Assembly (NCBI RefSeq): GCF_014764705.1
Contig: NZ_JACXXG010000025.1
Coordinates: 1-64,000, forward strand
Direction: 5' to 3'
DNA length: 64,000 bases
From: Stutzerimonas kunmingensis
Lineage (GTDB): Bacteria > Pseudomonadota > Gammaproteobacteria > Pseudomonadales > Pseudomonadaceae
The notes beneath the pieces were generated by a model. That model was given only the letters and a program-made list of their open reading frames with translations. It had not been told where the DNA came from and ran no database searches. Shown in pieces: positions 35,350-44,401 of the stretch. Made by a program: the position numbers and the translations under genes. The first letter of the stretch is position 1. The number at the start of each line of letters is the position of its first letter.

Positions 35350-36642
35350 TTAGAACACGTACTGGGCGCGCAGGCTGATGGCGTCGCCGTCGTCGTCGCC
35401 ATTGGCGTTTACCACGTCGTCCACGCTGGTCTTCAGGTAGTTGGCCGAGAGCTTCACCGACTCGTTGGCGTACCAGTTGAGACCGATGGTGTGGGTCTTC
35501 GCACCAGCTTCTGCGCTGTCCAGCGCCCCGACATAACCGCTCGGTGCAACACCGGTTTCATCGACGGTGATGTCGTCGAAGCGGTAGAACACTTCCCAGG
35601 CACCGATCTGCTTGTTCTCCGGCTTGATCTTGTCGAACTTGCCGCCATCGAGCTTGTAGGAACGCGACTCGCCGGTCAGGGTGTAGGCCAGCTGGACGTT
35701 GTAGCCGGTGGCTTCGAGGTCTTCGAAACCTTCCATGGCGTCGACGGTGCGGGTCAGGTATTCGCCCTGAACCGAGAACGGGCCGATCATGTAAGCCGCT
35801 TCCAGACCCCAGGCCTGATCGCTGCCGTCGGTGCGAGTGCCGCCGAAGGTGGCGCGGTTGCCGTTGGCACTGTCTTCGGTGGTGCCACGCACGGACAGGC
35901 GCGGACGGATGCGTTCCAGGTAACCTTCTTCCACGTCACGCTGACCGAAGCTCGCGCCCAAGTGCAGCACCTGGTCCTTCTCGACGATCGGGGCGATCAC
36001 GCCACGCAGCACGAAGCTGGTGTTGTTGGCGCCATCTTCGTCCTCGAGCATGTCGACGCCGTCGCCACCATCCTGACGATAGGCACCGGCCTCGCCGTGG
36101 AACATGCCGACAGTGGTACGCACGCGGATGCCTTCGCCGTCTTCGTGGTCGTTCAGCCAGGGCGCCAGGTCATAGATCGCCGAGCGCTCGATGGCGGTGA
36201 TCCACTTGGAGCTGACCGCTTCTTCCAGGCCAAAGGTCGGTTTGATACGGCCAATCGAAACCTGGACCGGCTTCCAGCCGTTGTAGTGGATGGCCAGTTC
36301 GTTCCAGTTGCTGGAATCGTTGGTGAAGTTCCGGTAGAAGGTGTAGCCCCAATCGGTGAAGGCAACACCGGAAATCTCCAGACGCGCACGACGGAAATAG
36401 GTCTCGTCTGCGCGCTCGCCGTTCTGGGTGTAGAAACCATCGAAGCTGTCGGCATCAGCCTGCAGGCGGCCATTGATCTTGAACGAGAACTCCTTGTCGG
36501 TGGTTCCGACCTCCAGGCCGCCCTTGGTCTTGATAACGAGATCGGCGCCGTCGGTGGTGACGGTACCGGCGAAAGCCTGGGCGGAAACGGCCAGAGCCAG
36601 GGCGCTGGCAGCGAAACCGGCGAAGTGCTTACGGATCATCAA
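35350..36642 (-). CDS. OprO/OprP-family outer-membrane porin (phosphate/polyphosphate type)
   Basis: This 430-residue beta-barrel protein has signal peptide ending AQAFAG (residues 1-26) and a barrel ending in a terminal phenylalanine (SLRAQYVF), the outer-membrane assembly signal. N-terminal TTDGADLVIKTKGGLEVGTT and FKINGRLQADADSFDGFY fit the phosphate-selective porin family. AAAGGGG precedes the ATG. Relatives OprP and OprO of P. aeruginosa are phosphate- or diphosphate-selective and phosphate-starvation induced. The Arg ladder was not verified, so selectivity is inferred. Confidence 0.88.
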   Translation of the reverse strand: MMIRKHFAGFAASALALAVSAQAFAGTVTTDGADLVIKTKGGLEVGTTDKEFSFKINGRLQADADSFDGFYTQNGERADETYFRRARLEISGVAFTDWGYTFYRNFTNDSSNWNELAIHYNGWKPVQVSIGRIKPTFGLEEAVSSKWITAIERSAIYDLAPWLNDHEDGEGIRVRTTVGMFHGEAGAYRQDGGDGVDMLEDEDGANNTSFVLRGVIAPIVEKDQVLHLGASFGQRDVEEGYLERIRPRLSVRGTTEDSANGNRATFGGTRTDGSDQAWGLEAAYMIGPFSVQGEYLTRTVDAMEGFEDLEATGYNVQLAYTLTGESRSYKLDGGKFDKIKPENKQIGAWEVFYRFDDITVDETGVAPSGYVGALDSAEAGAKTHTIGLNWYANESVKLSANYLKTSVDDVVNANGDDDGDAISLRAQYVF

Positions 36643-36739
36643 AATTCCCCTTTATGTTTAGCGTCGGAAACACACGAGATGGGCTCTTTGTGTTGGGGGC
36701 AATCTTGGCGACGGCGTATGTCAGCCAAATGACTGATAT

Positions 36740-36757
36740 GTAAAGCTTTTGTGACAG
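36740..36757 (-). promoter_or_regulatory. Weak candidate Pho box upstream of the porin gene
   Basis: Reading the minus strand, CTGTCAC followed by AAAA and GCTTTACA resembles a PhoB box: the first 7-bp repeat is close to consensus CTGTCAT, the second is poor. It is about 100 bases upstream of the porin ATG. Support is partly the known phosphate control of OprP/OprO. Confidence 0.3.
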
Positions 36758-36806
36758 CGGAACTTTCCGGGGAGCCGCATCGCAGAGCGGCTGCGGCACG
36801 TTTTCA

Positions 36807-37616
36807 TCAGCTGCGGGCGTTGCGCTCGCTAGGCCGCCGGGCTCCGGCGACCAGTTTGTCGACCGCCTTCGCGGCGGCGACCATGCCGAAGGTGGCGGTG
36901 ACCATGGTCACCGCGCCGAAGCCACCGGCGCAGTCGAGCTTGACGCCCTCGCCGACGAAGCTCTTGCTCTGGCACACGCCGCCATCAGGCTTCGGGTAGC
37001 GCAGCTGTTCGGTGGAGAACACGCAGGGCACGCTGTAGGTGCGCCCCGGCGTGCGCGAGAAGTTGTATTCGCGACGCAGCAGCGAGCGCACCTTTGCCGC
37101 CAGCGGATCGTTGAAGGTCTTGTTCAGATCAGTGACCTGGATTTGTGTCGGATCGACCTGCCCGCCGGCGCCGCCGGTGGTGATGATCTGGATCTTGCGG
37201 CGCTTGCACCAGGCGATCAGCGCCGCCTTGGCCGGCACGCTGTCGATGCAGTCGATGACGCAGTCCATGTCTTCGGTGATGTACTCGGCCATGGTTTCGC
37301 GGGTGACGAAATCCGCCACTGCATGAACCTGGCAGGCCGGGTTGATGGCGCGAATACGTGCGGCCATCTCGTCGACCTTGGCTTTGCCCACTGCGCCATC
37401 GAGGGCGTGAATCTGCCGGTTGGTATTGGTGATGCACACATCGTCCAGGTCGAACAGGCTGATCTCGCCTACCCCGCTGCGCGCCAGCGCCTCGGCCGCC
37501 CACGAGCCGACGCCACCGATGCCGACCACCGCCACATGCGCAGCCGTCAGCCGCTCGAGGCCGACGCGGCCATACAGGCGGGCAATACCGCCGAAACGCT
37601 GATCATCGATAGACAT
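36807..37616 (-). CDS. tcdA: tRNA threonylcarbamoyladenosine dehydratase TcdA (CsdL)
   Basis: The 269-residue E1-like enzyme begins [20 protein letters not shown]. The ATP/Rossmann motif is [20 protein letters not shown] followed by [31 protein letters not shown] and [14 protein letters not shown] are also typical. TcdA makes cyclic t6A (ct6A37) in tRNA and works with the CsdA/CsdE sulfur-transfer system. It is divergent from dapE (127 bases between starts). Complete and of normal length. Confidence 0.94.
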   Translation of the reverse strand: MSIDDQRFGGIARLYGRVGLERLTAAHVAVVGIGGVGSWAAEALARSGVGEISLFDLDDVCITNTNRQIHALDGAVGKAKVDEMAARIRAINPACQVHAVADFVTRETMAEYITEDMDCVIDCIDSVPAKAALIAWCKRRKIQIITTGGAGGQVDPTQIQVTDLNKTFNDPLAAKVRSLLRREYNFSRTPGRTYSVPCVFSTEQLRYPKPDGGVCQSKSFVGEGVKLDCAGGFGAVTMVTATFGMVAAAKAVDKLVAGARRPSERNARS

Positions 37617-37743
37617 GCCGACTCCCCGGAAAAAACCTGGCGATTATAAGACCTCAGCACGCCACGACCACTGCATCCAGCCGTCACCGCAACCGCGCCT
37701 TTGCTTTAATATGGCGCCCTTTCCCCGCCGCACCGGAGCCCTG

Positions 37744-38892
37744 ATGACCGCGCCTGCCCTCTCCCCGACGCTCGAACTCGCCTGCGAGCTGATCAATCGC
37801 CCATCGGTGACGCCGCTGGATGAAGGCTGCCAGCAGCTGATGAGCCAGCGCCTGGCGGCCTGCGGCTTCGCCATCGAGCCGATGCATATCGAGGACGTGG
37901 AGAACTTCTGGGCCATTCGCGGCAACGAAGGCCCGGTGCTGTGCTTCGCCGGCCACACTGACGTGGTCCCTACAGGCCCGCTGCAGGCCTGGCAGAATCC
38001 GCCGTTCAGTGCGCGCATCGACGAGCAGGGCATGCTCCACGGCCGTGGCGCGGCAGATATGAAAGGCAGCCTGGCGGCGATGGTCGTGGCAGTGGAGCGC
38101 TTCACCGCCGATCACCCGAAGCACAAGGGGCAGATCGCCTTCCTGATCACCAGCGATGAAGAAGGCCCGGCGCACCATGGCACCAAGGCGGTGGTCGAGC
38201 GCCTGCGCGAGCGTGGCCAGCGCCTGGACTGGTGCATCGTCGGCGAACCGTCGAGCACCGCCTTGGTAGGTGACGTGGTGAAGAATGGCCGCCGCGGCTC
38301 ACTCGGCGGCACCCTCACCGTACGCGGCCAGCAGGGCCATGTGGCCTATCCGCATCTGGCGAAGAACCCCATCCACCTGGCCGCGCCTGCGCTAGCGGAA
38401 TTGGCCGCCGAGCACTGGGACGACGGCAATGCCTTCTTCCCGCCGACCAGCTTCCAGATCTCCAACCTGAATGCCGGCACCGGCGCCACCAATGTCATTC
38501 CCGGCACGCTGGAAGCGGTGTTCAACTTCCGCTTCTCCACCGAATCCACCGTCGAGCAACTCAAGCAGCGCACCGCCGCGATTCTCGACAAGCACGGTCT
38601 GGACTGGAACGTGGACTGGGCACTGTCCGGCCTGCCGTTCCTCACCGAACCGGGCGCGCTGCTCGACGGCGTGGCCAAGGCAATCCGCAGCGTCACCGGC
38701 CGAGAGACCACGCCGTCCACCAGCGGCGGCACCTCGGACGGGCGCTTTATCGCCGCCCTCGGCACCCAGGTGGTCGAGCTCGGCCCGGTCAACGCGACCA
38801 TCCACCAGGTCGACGAACACATCCTGGCCAGCGATCTCGACCTGCTGACCGAGATCTACTACCAGACCCTGGTGAACCTGCTCGCATGCTGA
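37744..38892 (+). CDS. dapE: Succinyl-diaminopimelate desuccinylase DapE
   Basis: From ATG 37744 the enzyme has 382 residues. M20 metallopeptidase motifs are [18 protein letters not shown] (zinc His-Asp), [13 protein letters not shown] and [12 protein letters not shown]; the C-terminal [11 protein letters not shown] is DapE-specific. It hydrolyses N-succinyl-LL-diaminopimelate in lysine and peptidoglycan biosynthesis. Its stop overlaps the rlmA start (7 bases), so the two are coupled. An upstream in-frame extension of 43 residues is unlikely. Confidence 0.96.
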   Translation: MTAPALSPTLELACELINRPSVTPLDEGCQQLMSQRLAACGFAIEPMHIEDVENFWAIRGNEGPVLCFAGHTDVVPTGPLQAWQNPPFSARIDEQGMLHGRGAADMKGSLAAMVVAVERFTADHPKHKGQIAFLITSDEEGPAHHGTKAVVERLRERGQRLDWCIVGEPSSTALVGDVVKNGRRGSLGGTLTVRGQQGHVAYPHLAKNPIHLAAPALAELAAEHWDDGNAFFPPTSFQISNLNAGTGATNVIPGTLEAVFNFRFSTESTVEQLKQRTAAILDKHGLDWNVDWALSGLPFLTEPGALLDGVAKAIRSVTGRETTPSTSGGTSDGRFIAALGTQVVELGPVNATIHQVDEHILASDLDLLTEIYYQTLVNLLAC

Positions 38893-39692
38893 TCTGCCCG
38901 ATCTGCCAGGCGCCGCTGAGCGCGCTCGACAACGGCGTGGTCTGCGCGGCCAACCACCGTTTCGACCGCGCGCGTCAGGGTTACCTGAACCTGCTTCCGG
39001 TGCAGCACAAGAACAGCCGCGATCCGGGCGACAACCAGGCCATGGTCGAAGCACGGCGACGCTTTCTCGACGGCGGCCACTATGCGCCGCTGGCCCGACG
39101 CCTCGCCGAGCTGGCCGCCGAACGCGCGCCGCAGCGCTGGCTGGACATCGGCTGTGGCGAGGGCTACTACACCGCCCAGCTGGCCGAGGCATTACCGGAC
39201 GCCGAAGGCTATGCACTGGACATCTCCCGCGAAGCGGTCAAGCGCGCCTGCAAACGCGCGCCGCAACTGGAATGGCTGGTGGCGAGCATGGCCCGCGTGC
39301 CGCTGGCCGATGCCAGCTACGACCTGCTCGCCAGCGTGTTCAGCCCGCTGGACTGGCAGGAGGCGCGACGCCTGCTCGCACCCGGCGGCGGACTGCTGCG
39401 CATGGGACCGACCCGCGAGCACCTATGGGAGCTACGCGCCCGGCTCTACGACGAGGTACGCGACTACGATGACGAGAAGCACCTGTCGCTGATTCCCGAA
39501 GGCATGCGCCTGGCCCACAGCGAAACCCTCAGCTACGAGCTGCAGCTGGACAACGCCCAGGCCCGTGCCGACCTGCTGGCGATGACCCCGCACGGCTGGC
39601 GCGCCAGCGCCGAGCGCCGCGCCGCCGTGATCGACAGTCACCTCAGCGTGCGGGTTGCGATACGCTACGACTGGATCGAACGCACACCCTAG
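38886..39692 (+). CDS. rlmA: 23S rRNA (guanine(745)-N(1))-methyltransferase RlmA
   Basis: The 268-residue protein starts [20 protein letters not shown]: the cysteines of CPIC and the later Cys/His (VVCAANH) form the RlmA zinc site. The SAM-binding motif is [16 protein letters not shown], followed by [16 protein letters not shown]. RlmA methylates G745 (RlmA-I type) of 23S rRNA. It overlaps dapE. Synteny dapE-rlmA matches P. aeruginosa. Confidence 0.92.
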   Translation: MLICPICQAPLSALDNGVVCAANHRFDRARQGYLNLLPVQHKNSRDPGDNQAMVEARRRFLDGGHYAPLARRLAELAAERAPQRWLDIGCGEGYYTAQLAEALPDAEGYALDISREAVKRACKRAPQLEWLVASMARVPLADASYDLLASVFSPLDWQEARRLLAPGGGLLRMGPTREHLWELRARLYDEVRDYDDEKHLSLIPEGMRLAHSETLSYELQLDNAQARADLLAMTPHGWRASAERRAAVIDSHLSVRVAIRYDWIERTP

Positions 39693-39748
39693 CGTCCGTA
39701 TATTTGCCTACGACCAAAACCTCGCACCACCACATAAGGCAGTCGCCC

Positions 39749-40120
39749 ATGCGTCAACCCGATATCGAGATCTACCTCAGGGATGCCAGTCAGGAGGCCG
39801 TCGGCGAGTGGCTGGCCCAAGCCATTGGCTCATGTTCCGCCTGGCAACAGAAAGGCCAGACCTTCAAGTGCAGCGCCGCCAGCATTCCGGTGACCTGGCT
39901 GCCGAAGGCTGTGGGCAAATGGCACTGTCTGCTGCTGGAAAGCGATGCCACCCCCTGGGACGATGACCTCGCCTGCGCCCGCGCGGCGTATCAGGCTTTG
40001 GGTGTGGAAATCCGCTGCGCGCCAGGCGGCTGGCAGGAAGAGGAAGCCGTTGAAGAGGCCGACCGTTGGATCCGCATCAGCGATGACGGTGAAGAGGAAA
40101 TCGTATGGCGGACGGGCTGA
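39749..40120 (+). CDS. Conserved hypothetical protein (123 aa), dapE-rlmA-csp locus
   Basis: From ATG 39749 the protein reads MRQPDIEIYLRDASQEAVGE, has no signal peptide or membrane span, is rich in Trp and acidic residues (LESDATPWDDDL; EEEAVEEADRWIRIS), and ends DGEEEIVWRTG. Its position between rlmA and the cold-shock gene corresponds to the PA1160-type hypothetical of P. aeruginosa, as I recall that locus. Function unknown. A strong bidirectional terminator follows at 40175. Confidence 0.75.
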   Translation: MRQPDIEIYLRDASQEAVGEWLAQAIGSCSAWQQKGQTFKCSAASIPVTWLPKAVGKWHCLLLESDATPWDDDLACARAAYQALGVEIRCAPGGWQEEEAVEEADRWIRISDDGEEEIVWRTG

Positions 40121-40174
40121 TCGGCATCGGCCGTATCGCTCATCCGTGGTGGACCGAAACCACCGGATAGCAAA

Positions 40175-40203
40175 ACAAAGCCCGTCACTTGGACGGGCTT
40201 TGT
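40175..40203. terminator. Bidirectional intrinsic terminator between the hypothetical gene and csp
   Basis: ACAAAGCCCGTC (40175-40186) and GACGGGCTTTGT (40192-40203) form a perfect 12-bp stem with loop ACTTG. The A/T-rich flanks (AAA before, TTT in the right arm) permit termination for both convergent genes. Confidence 0.85.
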
Positions 40204-40219
40204 CATTGTGCAACCGAAG

Positions 40220-40429
40220 TTACACGCCGGCGACGTCTTCGGCCTGCAGGCCCTTCTGGCCCTGGGTTACCGAAAACTCCACCTGCTGCCCTTCGGCCAG
40301 CGAGCGGTGGCCGTCGCCACGGATCGCGCGGTAATGCACGAACACGTCGGCGCCATTACCCCGCTGAATGAATCCATAGCCTTTTGCATCGTTGAACCAC
40401 TTGACGGTTCCGGTCTCGCGCTCAGCCAT
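40220..40429 (-). CDS. Cold-shock domain protein (CspA family)
   Basis: This 69-residue protein starts [20 protein letters not shown] and carries RNP1-like KGYGFI and RNP2-like VFVHYRAI motifs, the single-stranded nucleic-acid binding surface of CspA-type proteins. Length is typical. GGAG lies 8 bases before ATG 40427-40429; a GTG two codons upstream is an alternative. It has its own promoter about 110 bases upstream. It may act as an RNA chaperone; whether it is cold-induced is not shown by sequence. Confidence 0.93.
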   Translation of the reverse strand: MAERETGTVKWFNDAKGYGFIQRGNGADVFVHYRAIRGDGHRSLAEGQQVEFSVTQGQKGLQAEDVAGV

Positions 40430-40538
40430 TACCACTTCTCCAACTCGCTTTTTGTTATTCCTCGGAAGAGGGGTCGACGGTCAGGCCTTCGTGCATTCGG
40501 CTCCGGCGCAAATGCGACTCGAACGCGACCGTTGCCGG

Positions 40539-40566
40539 AGTATAAAACAACGATTTTCGCTGTCAG
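40539..40566 (-). promoter_or_regulatory. Sigma-70 promoter of the cold-shock gene, with ~100-nt leader
   Basis: On the minus strand CTGACA (40561-40566) and TATACT (40539-40544) are separated by 16 bases. A start near 40532 would give a 5' leader of about 103 nt before the ATG. Long structured leaders are a known feature of csp mRNAs. Confidence 0.7.
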
Positions 40567-40633
40567 CCTCTTTTTTCCGCTGCGGATTTGACACCCTCAC
40601 CCGCCCCGGCCAATGCCGGAACGGGTGCTCTGT

Positions 40634-42469
40634 TCAGGCGCTCCGGCGGCGGCGCCATAGCCACAAGGCGAGCACGCCCAGGGTCAGCAGCAAGGGCACC
40701 AGAGCGATGTTGGCGAACTTCAGCGTACGCCCCAGCGCTTCGATATCGGCATTGAGCTGGTAGCGCACCTCACGCAACTCCTTGCGGATACGCACCTTCT
40801 CCTGCTGGAACTGACGCAACGCCTGCTCCTGCTCAGCCGTCAGCTCCAGCGCCTGCTCCGGGTCCGGACTCTGCAGCTCGGCCAGTTGCTGCTCGGTATC
40901 AGCCAGGCGCTGCTGCAGCACTTCTTCCTTCTCGCGGAAACGATCTTCGGCCTCGCGCTGCAAGGTTTCTACCATCACGAACGGACGGGTGAAGCGACCA
41001 CGCGAACGCACGCTGATCAGCGCATCGGTGCCGGAAAGGTTGTCCAGCGCATTGATCACGAACGCGCCGTTGTCCGCCCACGGCTGCGGAACGCGCTGGC
41101 CGAAGAAGTCCTGCACCTGCACCCACATGCGATCACTCAGCAGATCGGTATCGGCGACGGCGATCACGTTGATGTTCTGGCTTTCCTTGATGCCCTCTTC
41201 ACGGCCTTCGATGCCGTCCGGAAAGGCAGTTTTCGCCGGCCCCTGGATGCGCGCCGCCAGGGTGTAGCGCTCGCCGGTCGGCTCGAGGCCAAGCAGCAGG
41301 GTTTCCGGGTTGTCCAGCGTGGCGAAGCGCTCGGCCTCCACCGGCATGGCGTAGTCGGAACTGCCGAACAGCGGCGTGAAGCGCGTCGTCGCGTCCTCCA
41401 GCGGCTCCAGAATGCCGGCACTGGCGATGGTGATGTTTTCCAGCGCGGCGGTGGTCACGTCATCCTGATCCAGCGCGTTGCGCGGCAGGCTCAACCAGCC
41501 TGCGTGACGCACCGGACGGCGCTCCGCACCGACGCCAACCGACATCGCGTAGGCTGCATCGACCAGCGCCTGTTGCGGCACCATGCGCACGCCCCAGGCC
41601 TTGAACAGTGGCTCGAGGTCGGACGCACGCTCCTCGCCGAATTCTCCTGGACCGATGCCCATGCCCGGATCGGCCTCGCTGTGCGGATCGACGAATACCA
41701 GCAGCTTGCCGCCACGCAGGACGAACTGGTCGATGGCGTACAGCGTCTGCTCGGGCAGATCCTTCGGGTGAATCAGCAGCAACACCGAGACGTTGGTCGG
41801 GATCATGTCCACATCGCGGCGCAGGCTTTCGATATGGAACAGCTGGCGGACTTCCTCCAGCACCATCCACGGCGGCGTCGCCTGCTGAGTCCGCATGTCG
41901 AAACCGCCGGTCAGCTGCAACCCTGACAGCACGCCGACCACCGGCAGCTCGCCACTAGCCAGGCCCTGCACCAGGCGGCTGATCTCGTACTCGAGAAACT
42001 CTTCCTGATCCAGCGGGAAGAACGGAATGATCTGCGTGCTGCCCTCGGCATTGGTGCCGGCGAGGCCGAAGTAGATCTTGTCACCGCCCTGGTTGAGCGG
42101 CACCGCCTGCAGGCCGAACTCGGCGGCACGGTCCTCCTCTTCGGAGAACGGCTGCGGGTCGATCACATGCAGCTTGAGCTTGCCAGCGGAGGCCCGCTCG
42201 TAGGCCTTGAGCATCTCCTCGACGCGACGTGCGTAGTTGCGCAGCGCCACCAGCTCCTTGGAGGTCTCGTCCGAGTAGAAGAAGTGCAGTTCGATCGGTT
42301 CCTTCAGGCCGTCAAGAATGCGCTCGGTGCCCTCGGAAATGGTGTAGAGCTTCTGCTCGGTCAGGTCGAGCCGCGCATTGGTGAACAGCATGCCGGACAC
42401 GCCGTTGAACAGCAGAAATGCCAGTGCGATCAGCAGCAGCCCGGCACCGGAATAGATGATTCGTTTCAT
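40634..42469 (-). CDS. GldG-family ABC transporter substrate/auxiliary protein
   Basis: This 611-residue protein has an N-terminal membrane anchor (GAGLLLIALAFLLFNGVSGM), a large GldG/ABC-type uncharacterised domain (LFTNARLDLTEQKLYTISEG; LLLIHPKDLPEQTLYAIDQF; LLVFVDPHSEADPG), a C-terminal coiled coil (QQRLADTEQQLAELQS), and a final transmembrane helix (IALVPLLLTLGVLALWLW). It is the third gene of the operon, 10 bases after the permease stop. Flavobacterium GldG works with GldA/GldF in gliding; pseudomonads do not glide this way, so another substrate or role is likely. Confidence 0.85.
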   Translation of the reverse strand: MKRIIYSGAGLLLIALAFLLFNGVSGMLFTNARLDLTEQKLYTISEGTERILDGLKEPIELHFFYSDETSKELVALRNYARRVEEMLKAYERASAGKLKLHVIDPQPFSEEEDRAAEFGLQAVPLNQGGDKIYFGLAGTNAEGSTQIIPFFPLDQEEFLEYEISRLVQGLASGELPVVGVLSGLQLTGGFDMRTQQATPPWMVLEEVRQLFHIESLRRDVDMIPTNVSVLLLIHPKDLPEQTLYAIDQFVLRGGKLLVFVDPHSEADPGMGIGPGEFGEERASDLEPLFKAWGVRMVPQQALVDAAYAMSVGVGAERRPVRHAGWLSLPRNALDQDDVTTAALENITIASAGILEPLEDATTRFTPLFGSSDYAMPVEAERFATLDNPETLLLGLEPTGERYTLAARIQGPAKTAFPDGIEGREEGIKESQNINVIAVADTDLLSDRMWVQVQDFFGQRVPQPWADNGAFVINALDNLSGTDALISVRSRGRFTRPFVMVETLQREAEDRFREKEEVLQQRLADTEQQLAELQSPDPEQALELTAEQEQALRQFQQEKVRIRKELREVRYQLNADIEALGRTLKFANIALVPLLLTLGVLALWLWRRRRSA

Positions 42470-42479
42470 GTCTGTTCCC

Positions 42480-43211
42480 TCAGGCGGCTTTCTTCAGATC
42501 GACGACCACGGCAGTGGCAGCCAGCCAGGCGACGATCAGCGTGACGAAATACAGCAGGTCACGCAGGTCGATCACACCCTTGCTGATGGAATCGAAACGG
42601 ATCAGGAAGCTCAGCGAAGCCACCGCATCGATCAGCCACTGCGGCGCCCAGGCGAAGGCATCCAGCACCATCGGCAGGCCGCTGACGATGAACAGGAAAC
42701 ACACCGCCACCGCGAGGATGAAGGCGATCACCTGGTTCTTCGCCAGCGCCGACATGCACGAGCCGATCGCCAGAAACGCACCCGCCAGCAGCCAGCTGCC
42801 GAAATAACCAGCGACGATCACACCGTTGTCCGGCTCGCCCAGGTAATTGACGGTGATGACCATCGGGAAGGTCAGCAGCAGCGCGATGCCAGCGAATACC
42901 CAGGCGGCGAGGAACTTGCCGGTAACCGCCTCGAAGCGGGTGATCGGCAGCGTCATCAAGAGCTCGATCGAGCCGGACTTGCGCTCCTCCGCCCACAGGC
43001 GCATGGCGATCGCCGGCACCAGGAACAGGTACAGCCAGGTATGGAAGCTGAAGAACGGCGTGAGGTCGGCCTGGCCGCGCTCGTAGAAACCGCCCAGGTA
43101 GAAGGTGAACACCCCGGAGAGCACCAGGAAGATCACAATGAACACGTAGGCCAGCGGCGTGGCGAAATAGCTGCCCAGCTCGCGCTTGAAGATAACCGGC
43201 AACTGGGTCAT
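42480..43211 (-). CDS. ABC-2 type transporter permease (GldF-like)
   Basis: The 243-residue permease begins MTQLPVIFKRELGSYFATPL, a typical ABC-2 opening, and has about six transmembrane helices. The FERGQADLTPFF-like extracytoplasmic segment and RLWAEERKSGSIELLMTLPI motif match the GldF family. The start overlaps the ATPase stop as ATGA (43208-43211), showing coupling. It would form the channel of the transporter with the upstream ATPase. Confidence 0.9.
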   Translation of the reverse strand: MTQLPVIFKRELGSYFATPLAYVFIVIFLVLSGVFTFYLGGFYERGQADLTPFFSFHTWLYLFLVPAIAMRLWAEERKSGSIELLMTLPITRFEAVTGKFLAAWVFAGIALLLTFPMVITVNYLGEPDNGVIVAGYFGSWLLAGAFLAIGSCMSALAKNQVIAFILAVAVCFLFIVSGLPMVLDAFAWAPQWLIDAVASLSFLIRFDSISKGVIDLRDLLYFVTLIVAWLAATAVVVDLKKAA

Positions 43212-44131
43212 AGCGACTCCCCGCGAGTCAGGTTACGGAACACCTCATCCAACCGGCCGCGTTCCACGTCCAGCTCCTTCACCACCCAGCCATGCTGGGC
43301 GATCAGCGCACTGACCTGCGGGAAAATCACCTGCCCCGGCTGCGCCAGCAACGTCAGGCTGTGCTCGGGCTCGTTGAATTCGACACCGGCCACGCCGGGC
43401 AACGCGGCCAGGGCAACGTCGTCCATCGGACCGTCGCTGACCAGCGTGACGGCCTGGTGATATTTCGACCGGCTCTCCAGCTCCAGCGGCGTGCTGTCGG
43501 CAACCAGTCGGCCCTGGGCGATGACCACCGCGCGGGTGCAGACCGCACTGACCTCTTCGAGGATATGCGTGGAGATGATGACAATCTTGTCCTGCGCCAG
43601 CCCCTGGATCAGCTGACGTACCTGGTGTTTCTGGTTCGGGTCGAGGCCATCGGTGGGCTCGTCGAGGATCAGCACCTGCGGATCGTGCAGGATCGCCTGG
43701 GCCAGGCCGACGCGACGCTTGAAGCCCTTGGACAGCGTCTCGATGGACTGCCGCAGCACGTTCTCCAGCTCCACCTGGTCGACCGCGGCTTCGACCCGCT
43801 GGCGCTTGTCCGCACCACGGAAGCCGCGGACTTCAGCGATGAACTCGAGAAAACCGCGCACCGTCATGTCGCCGTAGCAGGGCGCGCCTTCGGGCAGATA
43901 ACCGATCTGCCGCTGGGCCTGCAGGGTCTGGGTGCGAATGTCGTGGCCGAGGATGCTCGCCGTGCCCGACGTCGGCGCGAGAAAGCCGGTCAGCATCTTC
44001 ATAGTGGTGGACTTGCCGGCACCATTCGGGCCGAGAAATCCCAGCACCTCGCCGCGCTGGACCTGGAATGACAGGTCGTCGACCGCGGTGTGCTGGGCAA
44101 AACGCTTGGTCAGGTTGCTTATTTCGATCAT
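43208..44131 (-). CDS. ABC transporter ATP-binding protein (GldA-like)
   Basis: The 307-residue ATPase is the first gene of the operon. Walker A is GPNGAGKSTTMKML, the signature is LSKGFKRRVGLAQAI, Walker B is VLILDEPTDGLDPNQ and the switch is STHILEE. After the ATPase domain (about 230 residues) a C-terminal domain typical of ABC-2/drug or Gld-type ATPases follows. The order ATPase-permease-GldG is conserved in many Proteobacteria, usually annotated as a putative ABC export system of unknown substrate. Confidence 0.92.
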   Translation of the reverse strand: MIEISNLTKRFAQHTAVDDLSFQVQRGEVLGFLGPNGAGKSTTMKMLTGFLAPTSGTASILGHDIRTQTLQAQRQIGYLPEGAPCYGDMTVRGFLEFIAEVRGFRGADKRQRVEAAVDQVELENVLRQSIETLSKGFKRRVGLAQAILHDPQVLILDEPTDGLDPNQKHQVRQLIQGLAQDKIVIISTHILEEVSAVCTRAVVIAQGRLVADSTPLELESRSKYHQAVTLVSDGPMDDVALAALPGVAGVEFNEPEHSLTLLAQPGQVIFPQVSALIAQHGWVVKELDVERGRLDEVFRNLTRGESL

Positions 44132-44401
44132 GGACTCTCACCAGTGCACCAAAGGCCCTGGCGTGCCGCCGCGCGACCCGAGCCAGGTCCTGCAAAAATG
44201 CCGGCGGCACTATAAGAACAGCAACCCGACGAATGCAACCAGTCCCTAGACTGAGAGGACTACGCTGGTCATCACCGCTCTGCGCGCAATTCGCTATAAG
44301 GCCATGCCGCACGGATCGCAGACGCCCAAAATGCCGGCAGAGATTGTGAGACTTCCAAGCCGGCATGCCGCGAAACGCCAAGCCATTAGCAAGGACAAAC
44401 C

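Noticed and set aside
44132..44401. Two copies of a short CAAAATGCCGGC-like motif upstream of the NylB-like gene
   Set aside because: Imperfect, short and unaccompanied by other structure; probably chance.
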